This document shows, one piece after another, positions 50,906-59,539 of a stretch of 64,000 nt of DNA. The position numbers and the translations under genes were made by a program. The notes under the pieces are model-generated. The model was not told where the DNA came from, searched no databases, and saw only the letters and a program-made list of their open reading frames with translations. Positions within the stretch are counted from its first letter, which is position 1; every line of letters starts with the position of its first letter. The stretch is from Clostridium sp. Lineage in GTDB: Bacteria; Bacillota; Clostridia; Lachnospirales; Lachnospiraceae. The stretch covers positions 25,171 to 89,170 of the forward strand of contig JAGZZT010000009.1 of the NCBI GenBank assembly GCA_018377235.1, read 5' to 3'.

Positions 50906-52819
50906 ATGCAGAATGTAATTGTGGGAACCGCAGGCCATGTGGATCACGGAAAAACATGTCTGATCAAGGCGCTCAGCGGAATTGACACAGACCGTCTGAA
51001 AGAAGAGAAGAAGAGGGGAATTACCATTGAACTGGGATTTGCCAATCTGATTGACACAGACGGCGTCCATATCGGTATTATTGACGTGCCGGGACATGAG
51101 AAATTTGTCAAAAATATGTTGGCCGGCATCGGCGGAATCGATCTGGTACTGTTAGTGGTCGCTCTGGACGAAGGGGTAATGCCCCAGACAGTCGAGCATT
51201 TTGAGATTTTGAAAATGCTTCAGATCCGCCAGGGAATCGTTGTTCTCACCAAATCTGATACAGTGGACAGCGACTGGGCGGACATGGTGGAAGAGGATGT
51301 AAGAGAGCTGATAAAGGGAAGCTTTCTGGAACAGGCGGAGATGATCCGCGTATCTTCTTACACAGGGGAGAACATTGATGTTTTAAGACAGAAAATTATC
51401 GCCATGGCAAAACAGGCTGGCAGGCGCAGAGAGGAAAAAGAGCTGTTCCGCCTTCCCATTGACCGTGTATTTACCATGGGAGGCTTTGGAACGGTTGTCA
51501 CGGGAACTCTCGTAGAGGGAATGTGCGAGGCAGGAGAAGAGGTAATGGTATATCCTCAGGAGCGTCTGCTGAAGATTCGAGGCGTTCAGAGCCATGGCCA
51601 GAAGGAGGAGAAGGCCTGTGCAGGACAGAGGACGGCCATCAACCTGGCCGGAATCAAGAAGGAGGAACTGAGCCGCGGCGAGGTTCTGGCTTATCCTGGT
51701 TCTCTGGTGAACAGCACCATGGTGGATGCCACGCTGCGCCTCTTTGACTCTACTCAGAGGAAGCTGAAAAATGGAGACAGAGTTCATTTAAGCTATGGTT
51801 CCGCCCAGGCAATTGGAAAGGTCATTCTGCTGGACTGCGATGTAGTAGAAGCAGGTCAGGAGGCTCTGGTGCAGCTTCGGTTCGACGATCCGGTCTGCGT
51901 TAAGAGAAATGACAAATTTATTATCCGATTCTACTCTCCGGTGGAGACTTTTGGCGGCGGAACTGTATTAAATCCGGCTGCGGACAAGCACAAGAGAGGA
52001 CAGGAGGAAGTGATTGAGTCTCTGAGACTAAAAAAGACTGGAACAGATATGGAGATTCTGGAGCAGATGGTCAACGAGGAGAGCCGCCGGTTCCCTGAAG
52101 CGAAGGATCTGGCTGCCTGGATGGATCTGACAGTCTCTGAGGCGGAAAAGATGCTGGACACTCTGAGAAATAAGAAGAAAATTCTTCACTTAAACGATGG
52201 AAGCTTTGTTGGAAAGGCTTACTGGGAGAAGGTTTCTGAGCTGGCCAATCAGGTACTGGCCCATTTCCACCGGGAAAACCCTATTGTGGAGGGAATGGAC
52301 CGTGAGGAGCTGAAAAGCCGCCTGGCGGAGCGTATGCATTTAAAGAGCGGAAAGAAAGGGGAAGCTCTTATAGCGGAACTGGAGAAACGAAAGGTAATCA
52401 CCATCCAGGGCAGCGTCGTATCAGTGGCGGGATTTACAGTCAGCTACTCGAACGAAGCCTCCCAGATGATGACAGACATGGAGAATATCTATAAAAAAGC
52501 GGGAATCGAGGTTCCGTCTACCGATGAGCTGGTGGGGGCCTACAAGGACAGAAAACAGGCCAGACAGGTACTCTCCGAGCTGACAAAGAAGGGGATTCTT
52601 GTGAAGGCTGGAACAGGCGTACTGATGCACAGAGAACACTGGGATCGAGCGCTGAATATCCTGAGAGAGCATCTGGCGGCCAATCCGCAGATTACCCTGG
52701 GAGAGTTCAGAGATCTGCTTGGAACCTCCAGAAAGTACGCTGTGATGCTTCTGGAAACTTATGATCAGATGAAGATCACAAAAAAGACAGGAGATGCCAG
52801 AGTTCCTGGAGGAAAATAA
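50906..52819 (+). CDS. selB: Selenocysteine-specific elongation factor SelB
   Basis: A 637-residue protein from the ATG at 50906. The EF-Tu-like half begins VIVGTAGHVDHGKTCLIKALSGIDTDRLKEEKKRGITIELGF, with DVPGHEKFVKNML and LTKSD. The C-terminal half (from about residue 380) has the winged-helix repeats that bind SECIS hairpins, ending in LREHLAANPQITLGEFRDLLGTSRKYAVMLLETYDQMKITKKTGDARV. It delivers Sec-tRNA to UGA codons in grdA and grdB. The 18 extra codons before 50906 lie within selA and look spurious. Confidence 0.97.
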   Translation: MQNVIVGTAGHVDHGKTCLIKALSGIDTDRLKEEKKRGITIELGFANLIDTDGVHIGIIDVPGHEKFVKNMLAGIGGIDLVLLVVALDEGVMPQTVEHFEILKMLQIRQGIVVLTKSDTVDSDWADMVEEDVRELIKGSFLEQAEMIRVSSYTGENIDVLRQKIIAMAKQAGRRREEKELFRLPIDRVFTMGGFGTVVTGTLVEGMCEAGEEVMVYPQERLLKIRGVQSHGQKEEKACAGQRTAINLAGIKKEELSRGEVLAYPGSLVNSTMVDATLRLFDSTQRKLKNGDRVHLSYGSAQAIGKVILLDCDVVEAGQEALVQLRFDDPVCVKRNDKFIIRFYSPVETFGGGTVLNPAADKHKRGQEEVIESLRLKKTGTDMEILEQMVNEESRRFPEAKDLAAWMDLTVSEAEKMLDTLRNKKKILHLNDGSFVGKAYWEKVSELANQVLAHFHRENPIVEGMDREELKSRLAERMHLKSGKKGEALIAELEKRKVITIQGSVVSVAGFTVSYSNEASQMMTDMENIYKKAGIEVPSTDELVGAYKDRKQARQVLSELTKKGILVKAGTGVLMHREHWDRALNILREHLAANPQITLGEFRDLLGTSRKYAVMLLETYDQMKITKKTGDARVPGGK

Positions 52820-52820
52820 A

Positions 52821-53057
52821 ATGAGAAAAAAAGAACCTACTTTAATTATTACGTTTCACACCACAGCCGATGCCATTGCCCTGGAAAAGGCCTGCAAAGA
52901 AACGGGACGTCCGGGACGTATGATCCCTGTGCCAAGAGAGCTGTCTGCTGGCTGCGGCCTGGCCTGGTGTACCAGCCCGGAGCACGCGGAGGAATTTAAA
53001 CACTTTCTGAAAGAACAGGGATTGGTGTGGGAGGATTTTGCTGAAATTCTTTACTAG
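52821..53057 (+). CDS. DUF3343 family protein (selenium-cluster associated)
   Basis: A 78-residue protein starting one base after the selB stop, with GGAGG inside the end of selB. It reads ITFHTTADAIALEKACKETGRPGRMIPVPRELSAGCGLAWCTSPEHAEEFKHFLKEQGL: a small ferredoxin-like alpha/beta fold pattern with a conserved GCGLAWC pair of cysteines. DUF3343 genes often occur beside yedF, selA/selB or selenium-lyase genes. A role in handling reactive selenium or sulfur is plausible but unproven. Confidence 0.85.
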   Translation: MRKKEPTLIITFHTTADAIALEKACKETGRPGRMIPVPRELSAGCGLAWCTSPEHAEEFKHFLKEQGLVWEDFAEILY

Positions 53058-53176
53058 TCAGGCAGAAAGACAGGAGACAGAAATTTTACATTCGATGTGA
53101 CAGAAAATGACAGACAGATGGAACATGATATTATTGCTGCACTTCGATGAAACTACCGGAAAGGATAGCAGGAATT

Positions 53177-54328
53177 ATGATTTATTTTGACAATGCGGCC
53201 ACAACAATGACAAAACCCCAGGGGGTGGCAAGTGCCGTGGCAAATGCGCTGACAAATTTTGGCAATTCCGGGCGTGGAGCCAGCGAGGCTTCCATGGATG
53301 CTTCCCGCATTATCTTTGGCACCAGGGAAAAGCTGTCCAGCCTGTTCCATGCAGGGGATCCGAAGCAGACAATCTTTACCTGTAATGCCACAGAAAGCCT
53401 GAATATTGCCATTAATGGCCTGATTGGACCAGGCGACCACGTGATTACTACTGTGCTGGAGCACAATTCTGTGCTCCGCCCTCTGTTCCATTTAGCAGAC
53501 CAGGGGACGGATCTTTCCTTTGTCACCTGCGATAACAAGGGAAGGCTGAAATATGAGGAGTTTGAGAAACATCTGAAAAAGAATACAAAGGCAGTAGTAT
53601 GTACTCACGCCTCTAATGTAACGGGAAATGTGGTAGATTTAAAACAGATTGGAGAATTCTGTAAAAAGCATGGACTTCTCTTTATCGCTGATATTTCCCA
53701 GACAGCGGGGGCATATCCTGTGGATATGGAGGTATTCCAGGCTGATGTGCTCTGTTTTACCGGCCACAAAGGTCTGTTCGGCCCTCAGGGAACAGGAGGA
53801 CTCTGCGTGAGAGAAGGCGTGGATATCGCCCCCTTTAAGAGAGGCGGAAGCGGCGTCCACAGCTTCTTAAAAGAACATCCGGCTGAGATGCCGGTACGCC
53901 TGGAGGCGGGAACTTTAAACGGACACGGAATCGCGGGACTGAGCGCTGCCCTTGACTTTATTGAGGAGACCGGTGTGGAGAATATTCACAGCCGTGAAAA
54001 CGCCCTGATGCTGCAGTTCTATGAGGGCGTCAAGGATATTCCGGGAGTCATTGTCTACGGTGACTTTGAGGGCAGCCTGAGCCGGTTCAGAAGGACAGCA
54101 GTAGTATCTTTGAACATTGGAGATTATGATTCTTCCAGAGTCAGCGATGAGCTGGAAACGGTCTACGGCATTGCCACAAGGCCAGGAGCTCACTGCGCCC
54201 CTCTGATGCACCAGTCTCTGGGAACCGTTGAGCAGGGAATCGTCAGATTTTCTTTTTCCTGGTTCAATACAGAAGAAGAGGTGGAGGCGGCAGTCCGGGC
54301 AGTGAAGGAGCTGGCAGAGGACGAATAG
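53177..54328 (+). CDS. Cysteine desulfurase/selenocysteine lyase-like aminotransferase class V
   Basis: A 383-residue PLP protein. MIYFDNAATTMTKPQGV is the family N-terminus and supports the ATG at 53177 over the one ten codons upstream. PLP lysine in CFTGHKGLFGPQGTGG; catalytic cysteine in RPGAHCAPLMHQSLG. This is the CsdB/SufS-like (group II) arrangement, whose members remove sulfur or selenium from cysteine or selenocysteine. No suf partner genes are adjacent. Location after selA-selB-DUF3343 suggests selenium supply. A strong terminator follows. Confidence 0.87.
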   Translation: MIYFDNAATTMTKPQGVASAVANALTNFGNSGRGASEASMDASRIIFGTREKLSSLFHAGDPKQTIFTCNATESLNIAINGLIGPGDHVITTVLEHNSVLRPLFHLADQGTDLSFVTCDNKGRLKYEEFEKHLKKNTKAVVCTHASNVTGNVVDLKQIGEFCKKHGLLFIADISQTAGAYPVDMEVFQADVLCFTGHKGLFGPQGTGGLCVREGVDIAPFKRGGSGVHSFLKEHPAEMPVRLEAGTLNGHGIAGLSAALDFIEETGVENIHSRENALMLQFYEGVKDIPGVIVYGDFEGSLSRFRRTAVVSLNIGDYDSSRVSDELETVYGIATRPGAHCAPLMHQSLGTVEQGIVRFSFSWFNTEEEVEAAVRAVKELAEDE

Positions 54329-54401
54329 AAAGAAGAATATTTCAAAAAAGAGAGAAGAAAAGAGAGAGGCCCCAGCTGAGAATTACGGAGAAACGACGGC
54401 A

Positions 54402-54447
54402 GCCTGGCGCAGAAGAAAGATTCATACCTTCTGCGCCAGGCTGTTTT
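54402..54447 (+). terminator. Terminator of the selC-selA-selB-lyase unit
   Basis: A 14-bp perfect stem, GCCTGGCGCAGAAG with CTTCTGCGCCAGGC, followed by TGTTTT. Confidence 0.9.
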
Positions 54448-54487
54448 GTATGTTCAGATGCGGTTTATGGGTTCCGGCATGGCAGGC

Positions 54488-54522
54488 AGAAAGAAAGCCC
54501 CGAACCTTCCGGCTCAGGGCTT
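54488..54522 (-). terminator. Terminator of the nhaC-type gene (minus strand)
   Basis: AAGCCC (54495-54500) pairs with GGGCTT (54517-54522) around an inner stem. The minus strand continues TTCTTTCT. Confidence 0.7.
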
Positions 54523-54557
54523 CCTCTTGATTCGTATTTAGTTTTTATCTCTCTACT

Positions 54558-56159
54558 TTAGTTTGTCATGACATGATCTTCTGTCATAGTCTTTGTGTAG
54601 TTTGGATCAATGCCGTACTTCTTCATGAAGATGTTATGTAAGATAATCTGTAAGATGTACAGAGCAACCAGTCCGACCGGAATCATGATAACCGGGGAAA
54701 TACGGAAGAATCCATAGAGTACATACAGGACAGCGATAACTGCGCCGACTGTACATGTGTAAGGAATCTGTGTTCCTACGTGGTCAATATGGTCTGCACC
54801 TGAGAACAGGGAAGCCATAACCGTCGTATCAGATACTGGTGAGCAGTGGTCTCCGAAGATAGCACCGGATAATACAGCGCCGCACATACCGATGGAGAAG
54901 TGTGCATCACCTGTGATGGTGTAACCTAACTGGATAGCCAGTGGAGTCATGATAGCCATGGTTCCCCAGGAAGTACCAGTTGCAAAAGCGATTAACATGG
55001 AGCAGAGAAGAACCAGAACTGGAAGCAGTCCTGTTGGAATGCTGTTTCCAACATAGTGAGCTACGAAGTCACCAAGTCCCATGCTCTTTGTAACATCTGC
55101 TAAAGACCAGGCCATAACCAGAATAGCGCCTGTCAGAGACATCAGCTTGAAGCCGTCTACGATAGTAGTCATAGTCTCGTCGAATGTCATGATTCTGGAA
55201 GCAAGGGCGATTACGATACCTGTAACTGCCATTGCGAAAGAACCCCAGTAAAGAGCAAGCTGTACATCACATACGTTTAAGATGGCCATCAGATCAGAAC
55301 CTGTACGATCCGGGCTGGTCCATCCTGTGTAGATGATACCGAAAACGATAACTGCGAAAGTAATAACGATCGGAAATACGAAGGAGCGGATCATCGGCTT
55401 TGTCTGTTTAGCCTCTCCAAGTTCGCTTCCTACGTCAAGCATTGGCTTAGCGCCGGAACGGTTGAACTCTCCAGTCTGAAGGCAGCGAGCCTCAGCCTTT
55501 AACATTGGGCCATAGTCGCGGCCTGTGTACATCAGCATTCCCACGAAGAGAAGTGTGAAAATAGAGTACATGTTGAATGGAAGAGTCTGAATGTAAGCTG
55601 CTACAGGTGTGATGCCTGTGATGCCTGCTGCGTCAAGTCCCTGGCCAATCATACCAATCTGATAAGCAATCCAGTCAGAGATAAAGAATGCTGCTGCAGG
55701 AGCTGCTGTAGCGTCAAGAACATAGGAGAATTTCTCAGAAGAAATTCTGTAGTCCTTACAGATATCACGGAATACGTTTCCGTCGATAGCTGCTGCCAGA
55801 CAGTCGTTTACAGAACAGCAGATTCCAAGTCCCCAGGTTCCAAGACATACAGAACGGCGTTTTTTGAAGCGCTTCTTAGCTGCCGCAGCCAGAGCGAAGC
55901 TTCCGCCTAATCTCCAGATGAAGGCGATACCAACACCCATGAACATTGTGAACAGAAGCAGAACGATGTTTCCGGACATGTTTACTGCGATTCTGTCAAG
56001 AGCGATTGCGCAGGCGCTGAGCGGATTCCAGCCACCCATAATGAGACATCCTGCAAAAAGTCCTGCGAACATTGAGATCAATACCTGCTTGGTTGCGAAG
56101 CAGAGAGAAATCGCAACTACAGGCGGCACGAGTGCCAGAAAACCATAACCAGTTTCCAT
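54558..56159 (-). CDS. NhaC-family sodium/proton (or amino-acid linked) antiporter
   Basis: A 533-residue polytopic protein with eleven to twelve helices. It shows the NhaC blocks LFTMFMGVGIAFIWRLGGSFALA, GICCSVNDCLAAAIDGNVFRDIC, DATAAPAAAFFISDWIAYQIGMIG, FATGTSWGTMAIMTPLAIQLG and the hallmark GAIFGDHCSPVSDTTVMASLFSGADHIDHVGTQIPY. It exchanges sodium for protons, or in some relatives carries metabolites such as lactate/malate or amino acids. It is transcribed from a sigma-54 promoter beside the glycine genes, so a role in balancing pH or sodium during glycine fermentation is likely. Confidence 0.88.
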   Translation of the reverse strand: METGYGFLALVPPVVAISLCFATKQVLISMFAGLFAGCLIMGGWNPLSACAIALDRIAVNMSGNIVLLLFTMFMGVGIAFIWRLGGSFALAAAAKKRFKKRRSVCLGTWGLGICCSVNDCLAAAIDGNVFRDICKDYRISSEKFSYVLDATAAPAAAFFISDWIAYQIGMIGQGLDAAGITGITPVAAYIQTLPFNMYSIFTLLFVGMLMYTGRDYGPMLKAEARCLQTGEFNRSGAKPMLDVGSELGEAKQTKPMIRSFVFPIVITFAVIVFGIIYTGWTSPDRTGSDLMAILNVCDVQLALYWGSFAMAVTGIVIALASRIMTFDETMTTIVDGFKLMSLTGAILVMAWSLADVTKSMGLGDFVAHYVGNSIPTGLLPVLVLLCSMLIAFATGTSWGTMAIMTPLAIQLGYTITGDAHFSIGMCGAVLSGAIFGDHCSPVSDTTVMASLFSGADHIDHVGTQIPYTCTVGAVIAVLYVLYGFFRISPVIMIPVGLVALYILQIILHNIFMKKYGIDPNYTKTMTEDHVMTN

Positions 56160-56199
56160 ACAATATTCCTCCTTTTATGGAATTGTTGACTAATTATAA

Positions 56200-56215
56200 A
56201 GCAAGTGTAATGCCA
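56200..56215 (-). promoter_or_regulatory. Sigma-54 promoter of the NhaC-type gene
   Basis: On the minus strand TGGCAT-TACAC-TTGCT, with GG and GC 12 bases apart. The predicted start is about 30 bases before the ATG at 56159. Confidence 0.87.
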
Positions 56216-56387
56216 ATTCTTGTGAAATATGTGTAAATAATTTGTGAAGAGCATAAAAGTTTAATAAAAAATGCTGGGAAAACGGCGTAAAAAAGGGATT
56301 TGTTGTTTTTTGAATTTTTTTGAGAAAAAACAGAAAAGAAAATTTTTACTAAAATTATAATCTGTACAAAAGAAAAAAGCCGGAAGA

Positions 56388-56440
56388 TTGACAGAAAGAT
56401 TTGGCATTCGTCCTGTCAACCTGCTGGCAAATATGGCAAA
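56388..56440 (-). promoter_or_regulatory. Candidate enhancer (UAS) of the NhaC-type gene
   Basis: TTGACAG (56388-56394) and CTGTCAA (56413-56419) form an inverted repeat. CTGGCAA (56424-56430) and TATGGCAAAAT (56432-56442) follow as tandem GGCAAA elements. They are about 175-225 bp upstream of the sigma-54 promoter and share GGCAAA with the other two sigma-54 units. Confidence 0.5.
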
Positions 56441-56486
56441 ATAACTTTATTTCAATATAGCATTCCAGTAAAACAGTTACAAAATG

Positions 56487-58202
56487 CTACAGATTCATCT
56501 TATTTAATTTCCGGTAAAGCGTTCTCAGACTGATGCCGAGATCTGCTGCAATCTTCTTTTTCCCTTCCAGGGTATGTCCGTAGGTGGACAGAAGATCGAG
56601 AATCTGTTTTTCCTGGGAGTCAGGAAGCGGACTCTCTTTCTGTTTTTCTGCGGCAGGGCAGTCCTCCAAACCGTGCAGATGTTCTGGCAGATCGGCCAGG
56701 GTCAGCGTATCGCTGTCGCAGAGATTGGCGGCATATTCCACCACATTTTGAAGCTCTCGGATATTCCCGGGCCAGGAATAGCTTAAAAAGGCTTGTTCTG
56801 CCTCAGGGGAAATTCTGCACAGAGGAGTGGTCATTTTTGTTTTCAGCCGTTCCAGGTAATTTAAACTGATTGGGATAATATCTTCCTTCCTCTCCCTGAG
56901 AGGGGGAAGCTTTACATTAATGACGCTGATTCGGTAAAACAGATCCTCACGGAATTTTCCCTCCTTAATCATTTCACGCAGATCCCGGTTAGTGGCTGCC
57001 ACTATGCGGATATCCAGATGGATTTTTTTGGTGGATCCCACTCGTTCCAGTTCGTATTCCTGGAGAACGCGCAGAAGCTTTGGCTGAACGGAGAGCGGCA
57101 TCTCACCCAGCTCGTCTAAAAACAGAGTTCCGCCCTGAGCCATTTCGATCCGGCCCATTTTTCCGCCTTTTTTCGCGCCGGTGAAGGAACCTTCCTCATA
57201 ACCAAACAGCTCGCTCTCAAACAGATTTTCAGGAATACTGGAGCAGTTAATAGCTACAAACGGATATTTGTTCCGGCGGCTCTGTTCATGGAAGGAACGG
57301 GCTACCAGTTCCTTTCCAGTTCCGGTTTCTCCGGTGATCAGGATGGGCGTAGGGCTGTCTGCCACCCGCTTGATCAGGTTTTGAATGTGAACGAAGGCGT
57401 GGCTGGAACCGATCAGACGTTCAAATGCACCGGACTCAGGAAGATTTTCATAAAATTCATTGGACAATCTTACCAGAATGGAGTGAAGGTGATTCTGGGA
57501 GTAAATGGAACGGGTCGTCACCTTGGCTGTATTTTCTCCAATAGAAGCTTTTTTTTCAAACAGATCGTTTCCAGAGGTGATCCGCCGGGCCATGTCTTCG
57601 CTGAAAATCTGTCGCAGACTGGTAGAAGATACATTGCAGAATTTTAATATTTTATCTGCAAGCTGGTTGTATCGAAGCACAACACCATTAGGATCTGTAA
57701 GGAGAAGGGGCTGTTCGCAAAGAGACATTAAACTTTCAATCAGCTTTTCTGTATCAGCGGCTGTGCTGTCTCCGGAAAACTGCTGGAGATATTCTCCTAT
57801 TAAGCTGGACAGTTTGGTGATAGCATTCAGATAGATATCAGTATTTTCTGAAATCCGTTTTTGCCCTTCTTTAGTAAAAGAAGTAAACGAGATCACACCG
57901 GCTACCTCGGTTCCGCTGTGGATACAGCAGAGGATTTCCATAGTGGAAGGACAGTGTTCGTTAAATCGGCATCCGATGCATGACGGCATTTTGCCAGGCT
58001 CGGTGACAAGAACGCTGCCATTGACAATAACGTCCTGGATAAAGGTATAGTGAACTGCATTGCCTTTTTTCTTTAAATAAGTAGGAGTACAGAAAAACAG
58101 GCTGCTTTCCTGATTAAAAACAGCTGCCTCCACACGGAAAGCCTCTGCTGCAGCTGAGACGAAATGTTCAATACCTGACCGCACACTTTCTAATTGAGTC
58201 AT
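56487..58202 (-). CDS. Sigma-54-dependent enhancer-binding activator
   Basis: A 571-residue regulator. Residues 1-140 form a GAF-like sensor with a cysteine cluster (Cys75, 78, 84, 92, 93); about 150-250 is PAS-like (EQPLLLTDPNGVVLRYNQLADKIL). The AAA+ domain follows: Walker A GETGTGKE (291-298), GSFTGA loop (338-343, a GAFTGA variant that contacts sigma-54), Walker B GGTLFLDE (357-364) and VERVGS-type sensor regions. The C-terminal Fis-type helix-turn-helix ends GKKKIAADLGISLRTLYRKLNKMNL. It lies between two sigma-54 promoters and 15 kb from a third, and is the only such activator here, so it probably controls glycine fermentation. The effector, perhaps glycine or redox state, is unknown. 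Confidence 0.9.
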   Translation of the reverse strand: MTQLESVRSGIEHFVSAAAEAFRVEAAVFNQESSLFFCTPTYLKKKGNAVHYTFIQDVIVNGSVLVTEPGKMPSCIGCRFNEHCPSTMEILCCIHSGTEVAGVISFTSFTKEGQKRISENTDIYLNAITKLSSLIGEYLQQFSGDSTAADTEKLIESLMSLCEQPLLLTDPNGVVLRYNQLADKILKFCNVSSTSLRQIFSEDMARRITSGNDLFEKKASIGENTAKVTTRSIYSQNHLHSILVRLSNEFYENLPESGAFERLIGSSHAFVHIQNLIKRVADSPTPILITGETGTGKELVARSFHEQSRRNKYPFVAINCSSIPENLFESELFGYEEGSFTGAKKGGKMGRIEMAQGGTLFLDELGEMPLSVQPKLLRVLQEYELERVGSTKKIHLDIRIVAATNRDLREMIKEGKFREDLFYRISVINVKLPPLRERKEDIIPISLNYLERLKTKMTTPLCRISPEAEQAFLSYSWPGNIRELQNVVEYAANLCDSDTLTLADLPEHLHGLEDCPAAEKQKESPLPDSQEKQILDLLSTYGHTLEGKKKIAADLGISLRTLYRKLNKMNL

Positions 58203-58269
58203 GATTTTCCTCCGATATTTCAGTAAAATTTTATATGTAAAGTGACAAATACATCAATTTGACATTTAG

Positions 58270-58298
58270 ATTATAGCATAATCAGGAGATAGTGACAA
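58270..58298 (-). promoter_or_regulatory. Sigma-A promoter of the sigma-54 activator
   Basis: On the minus strand TTGTCA, 17 bases, TATAAT. The start would lie about 60 bases before the activator ATG. Confidence 0.85.
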
Positions 58299-58310
58299 TA
58301 TAGCGGGAAA

Positions 58311-58363
58311 AAATGTGGCAAACTATTGACGTTTGACAAAAAAATAAGAAAAATGTGGCAAAT
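58311..58363 (+). promoter_or_regulatory. Tandem UAS candidates upstream of the SDR/gcvP unit
   Basis: AAATGTGGCAAA occurs at 58311-58322 and again at 58351-58362, an exact direct repeat 40 bp apart (about four helical turns). They lie 150-200 bp upstream of the sigma-54 promoter. TTGACGTTTGACA lies between them. Confidence 0.6.
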
Positions 58364-58513
58364 TTCATGACTCATAAAAACAAAAATGCAGGAAAGAAAA
58401 AAACGGAGCAGGTAAAAAGAAAAAAATAAAAGTGGAATTTTATTAGGAAAAATGGACATTTTTCAAAATGGAAAAGAGATTAAACGGGGGAAAAATGTAA
58501 GAATTCTATTTTT

Positions 58514-58529
58514 TGGCACGCACCTTGCT
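58514..58529 (+). promoter_or_regulatory. Sigma-54 promoter of the SDR-gcvPA-gcvPB unit
   Basis: TGGCAC-GCACC-TTGCT is a full consensus match. The start would be near 58541, about 97 bases before the SDR ATG. Confidence 0.92.
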
Positions 58530-58637
58530 CTATAATCTGTCATAAAAGCGGTGCAGGCTGGCAGGGGAATTCAGCAAACTGCACAGCATTAAAAAGCAAA
58601 TCATTAAAAAAGATAATATTTTAAGGAGGATAACGAC

Positions 58638-59435
58638 ATGATTACAAAGAAAGACCCATTAAACCTGACAGGTAAAGTTGCAGTTGTAACAGGAGGAAGC
58701 TCAGGAATTGGTTTAGGAGTTGTTGAGATTCTTTCCGCTTACGGCGCTAAGGTAGCTATGGTAGATATCAGCCCGAAGGGTGAGGAGAAGGCTGAGGAGC
58801 TTCGCCAGGCAGGAAGAGACGTTACATTCTTCAAGTGCGATGTTACAAACGAGGAGCAGGTAAAAGCTACTATCGATGGCGTTGTAGCAAAATACGGAAG
58901 AATTGATGTCCTTCACAACAATGCAGGCGTTACTGTAAGAAAGACAATCGCAGACCTGACAGAGAAGGAGTGGGATTTCGTTCTTGATGTAGGATTAAAG
59001 GGACTGTTCCTCTTCTCCAAGCACACAATTCCGGTAATGGCAGCTAACGGCGGCGGAAGCATCATCAACACAGGTTCCGGCTGGGGCTTAAAGGGCGGCG
59101 ACCTGGCAGCAGCTTACTGTGCAGTTAAGGGCGGTATCGTAAACGTAACAAGAGCTATGGCTATTGACCACGGCCCACAGAATATCCGTGTAAACAGCGT
59201 AAACCCAGGAGATACAGATACAGCAATGCTTCGTGATGAAGGAAAGCAGACAGGTGCTGTTAAGGAAGGCGCTTCCCAGATGGATGCTTACCTGGCAGAC
59301 TGCGGTACAAGCAGACCGCTGGCAAGAATCGGTATGCCGGAGGATATCGCAAATGCAGTTCTCTTCCTTGCAAGCGATTTATCCAGCTGGATCACAGGTG
59401 CAGCTTTAGTAGTTGACGGAGGCGGAATCGCTTAA
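58638..59435 (+). CDS. Short-chain dehydrogenase/reductase (SDR)
   Basis: A 265-residue classical SDR: cofactor loop TGGSSGIGLGV (18-28), Asp in AMVDIS (suggesting NAD preference), NNAG motif, catalytic Ser in NTGSGWG, and Tyr/Lys in AAYCAVKGG. The C-terminal part GRNRVNSVNPGD-like VNSVNPGDTDTAML and WITGAALVVDGGG are typical of 3-oxoacyl-reductase/glucose-dehydrogenase-like members. The substrate is unknown. It is the first gene after the sigma-54 promoter and shares the high-expression codon style of the grd genes. Confidence 0.88.
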   Translation: MITKKDPLNLTGKVAVVTGGSSGIGLGVVEILSAYGAKVAMVDISPKGEEKAEELRQAGRDVTFFKCDVTNEEQVKATIDGVVAKYGRIDVLHNNAGVTVRKTIADLTEKEWDFVLDVGLKGLFLFSKHTIPVMAANGGGSIINTGSGWGLKGGDLAAAYCAVKGGIVNVTRAMAIDHGPQNIRVNSVNPGDTDTAMLRDEGKQTGAVKEGASQMDAYLADCGTSRPLARIGMPEDIANAVLFLASDLSSWITGAALVVDGGGIA

Positions 59436-59471
59436 TTAAGTCTTTCAAAGGCTAAGCTCATGAGACAAACA

Positions 59472-59502
59472 GGAAAAGAGGACATTTAACCTCCTCTTTT
59501 CC
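59472..59502 (+). other. Intercistronic hairpin between SDR and gcvPA
   Basis: GGAAAAGAGG with CCTCTTTTCC, a 10-bp perfect stem with no T run after it. It may reduce or protect the downstream message; read-through into gcvPA is likely. Confidence 0.65.
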
Positions 59503-59539
59503 AGAATATAAACCTGAAATTAAAGGAGGAATAAGAACA

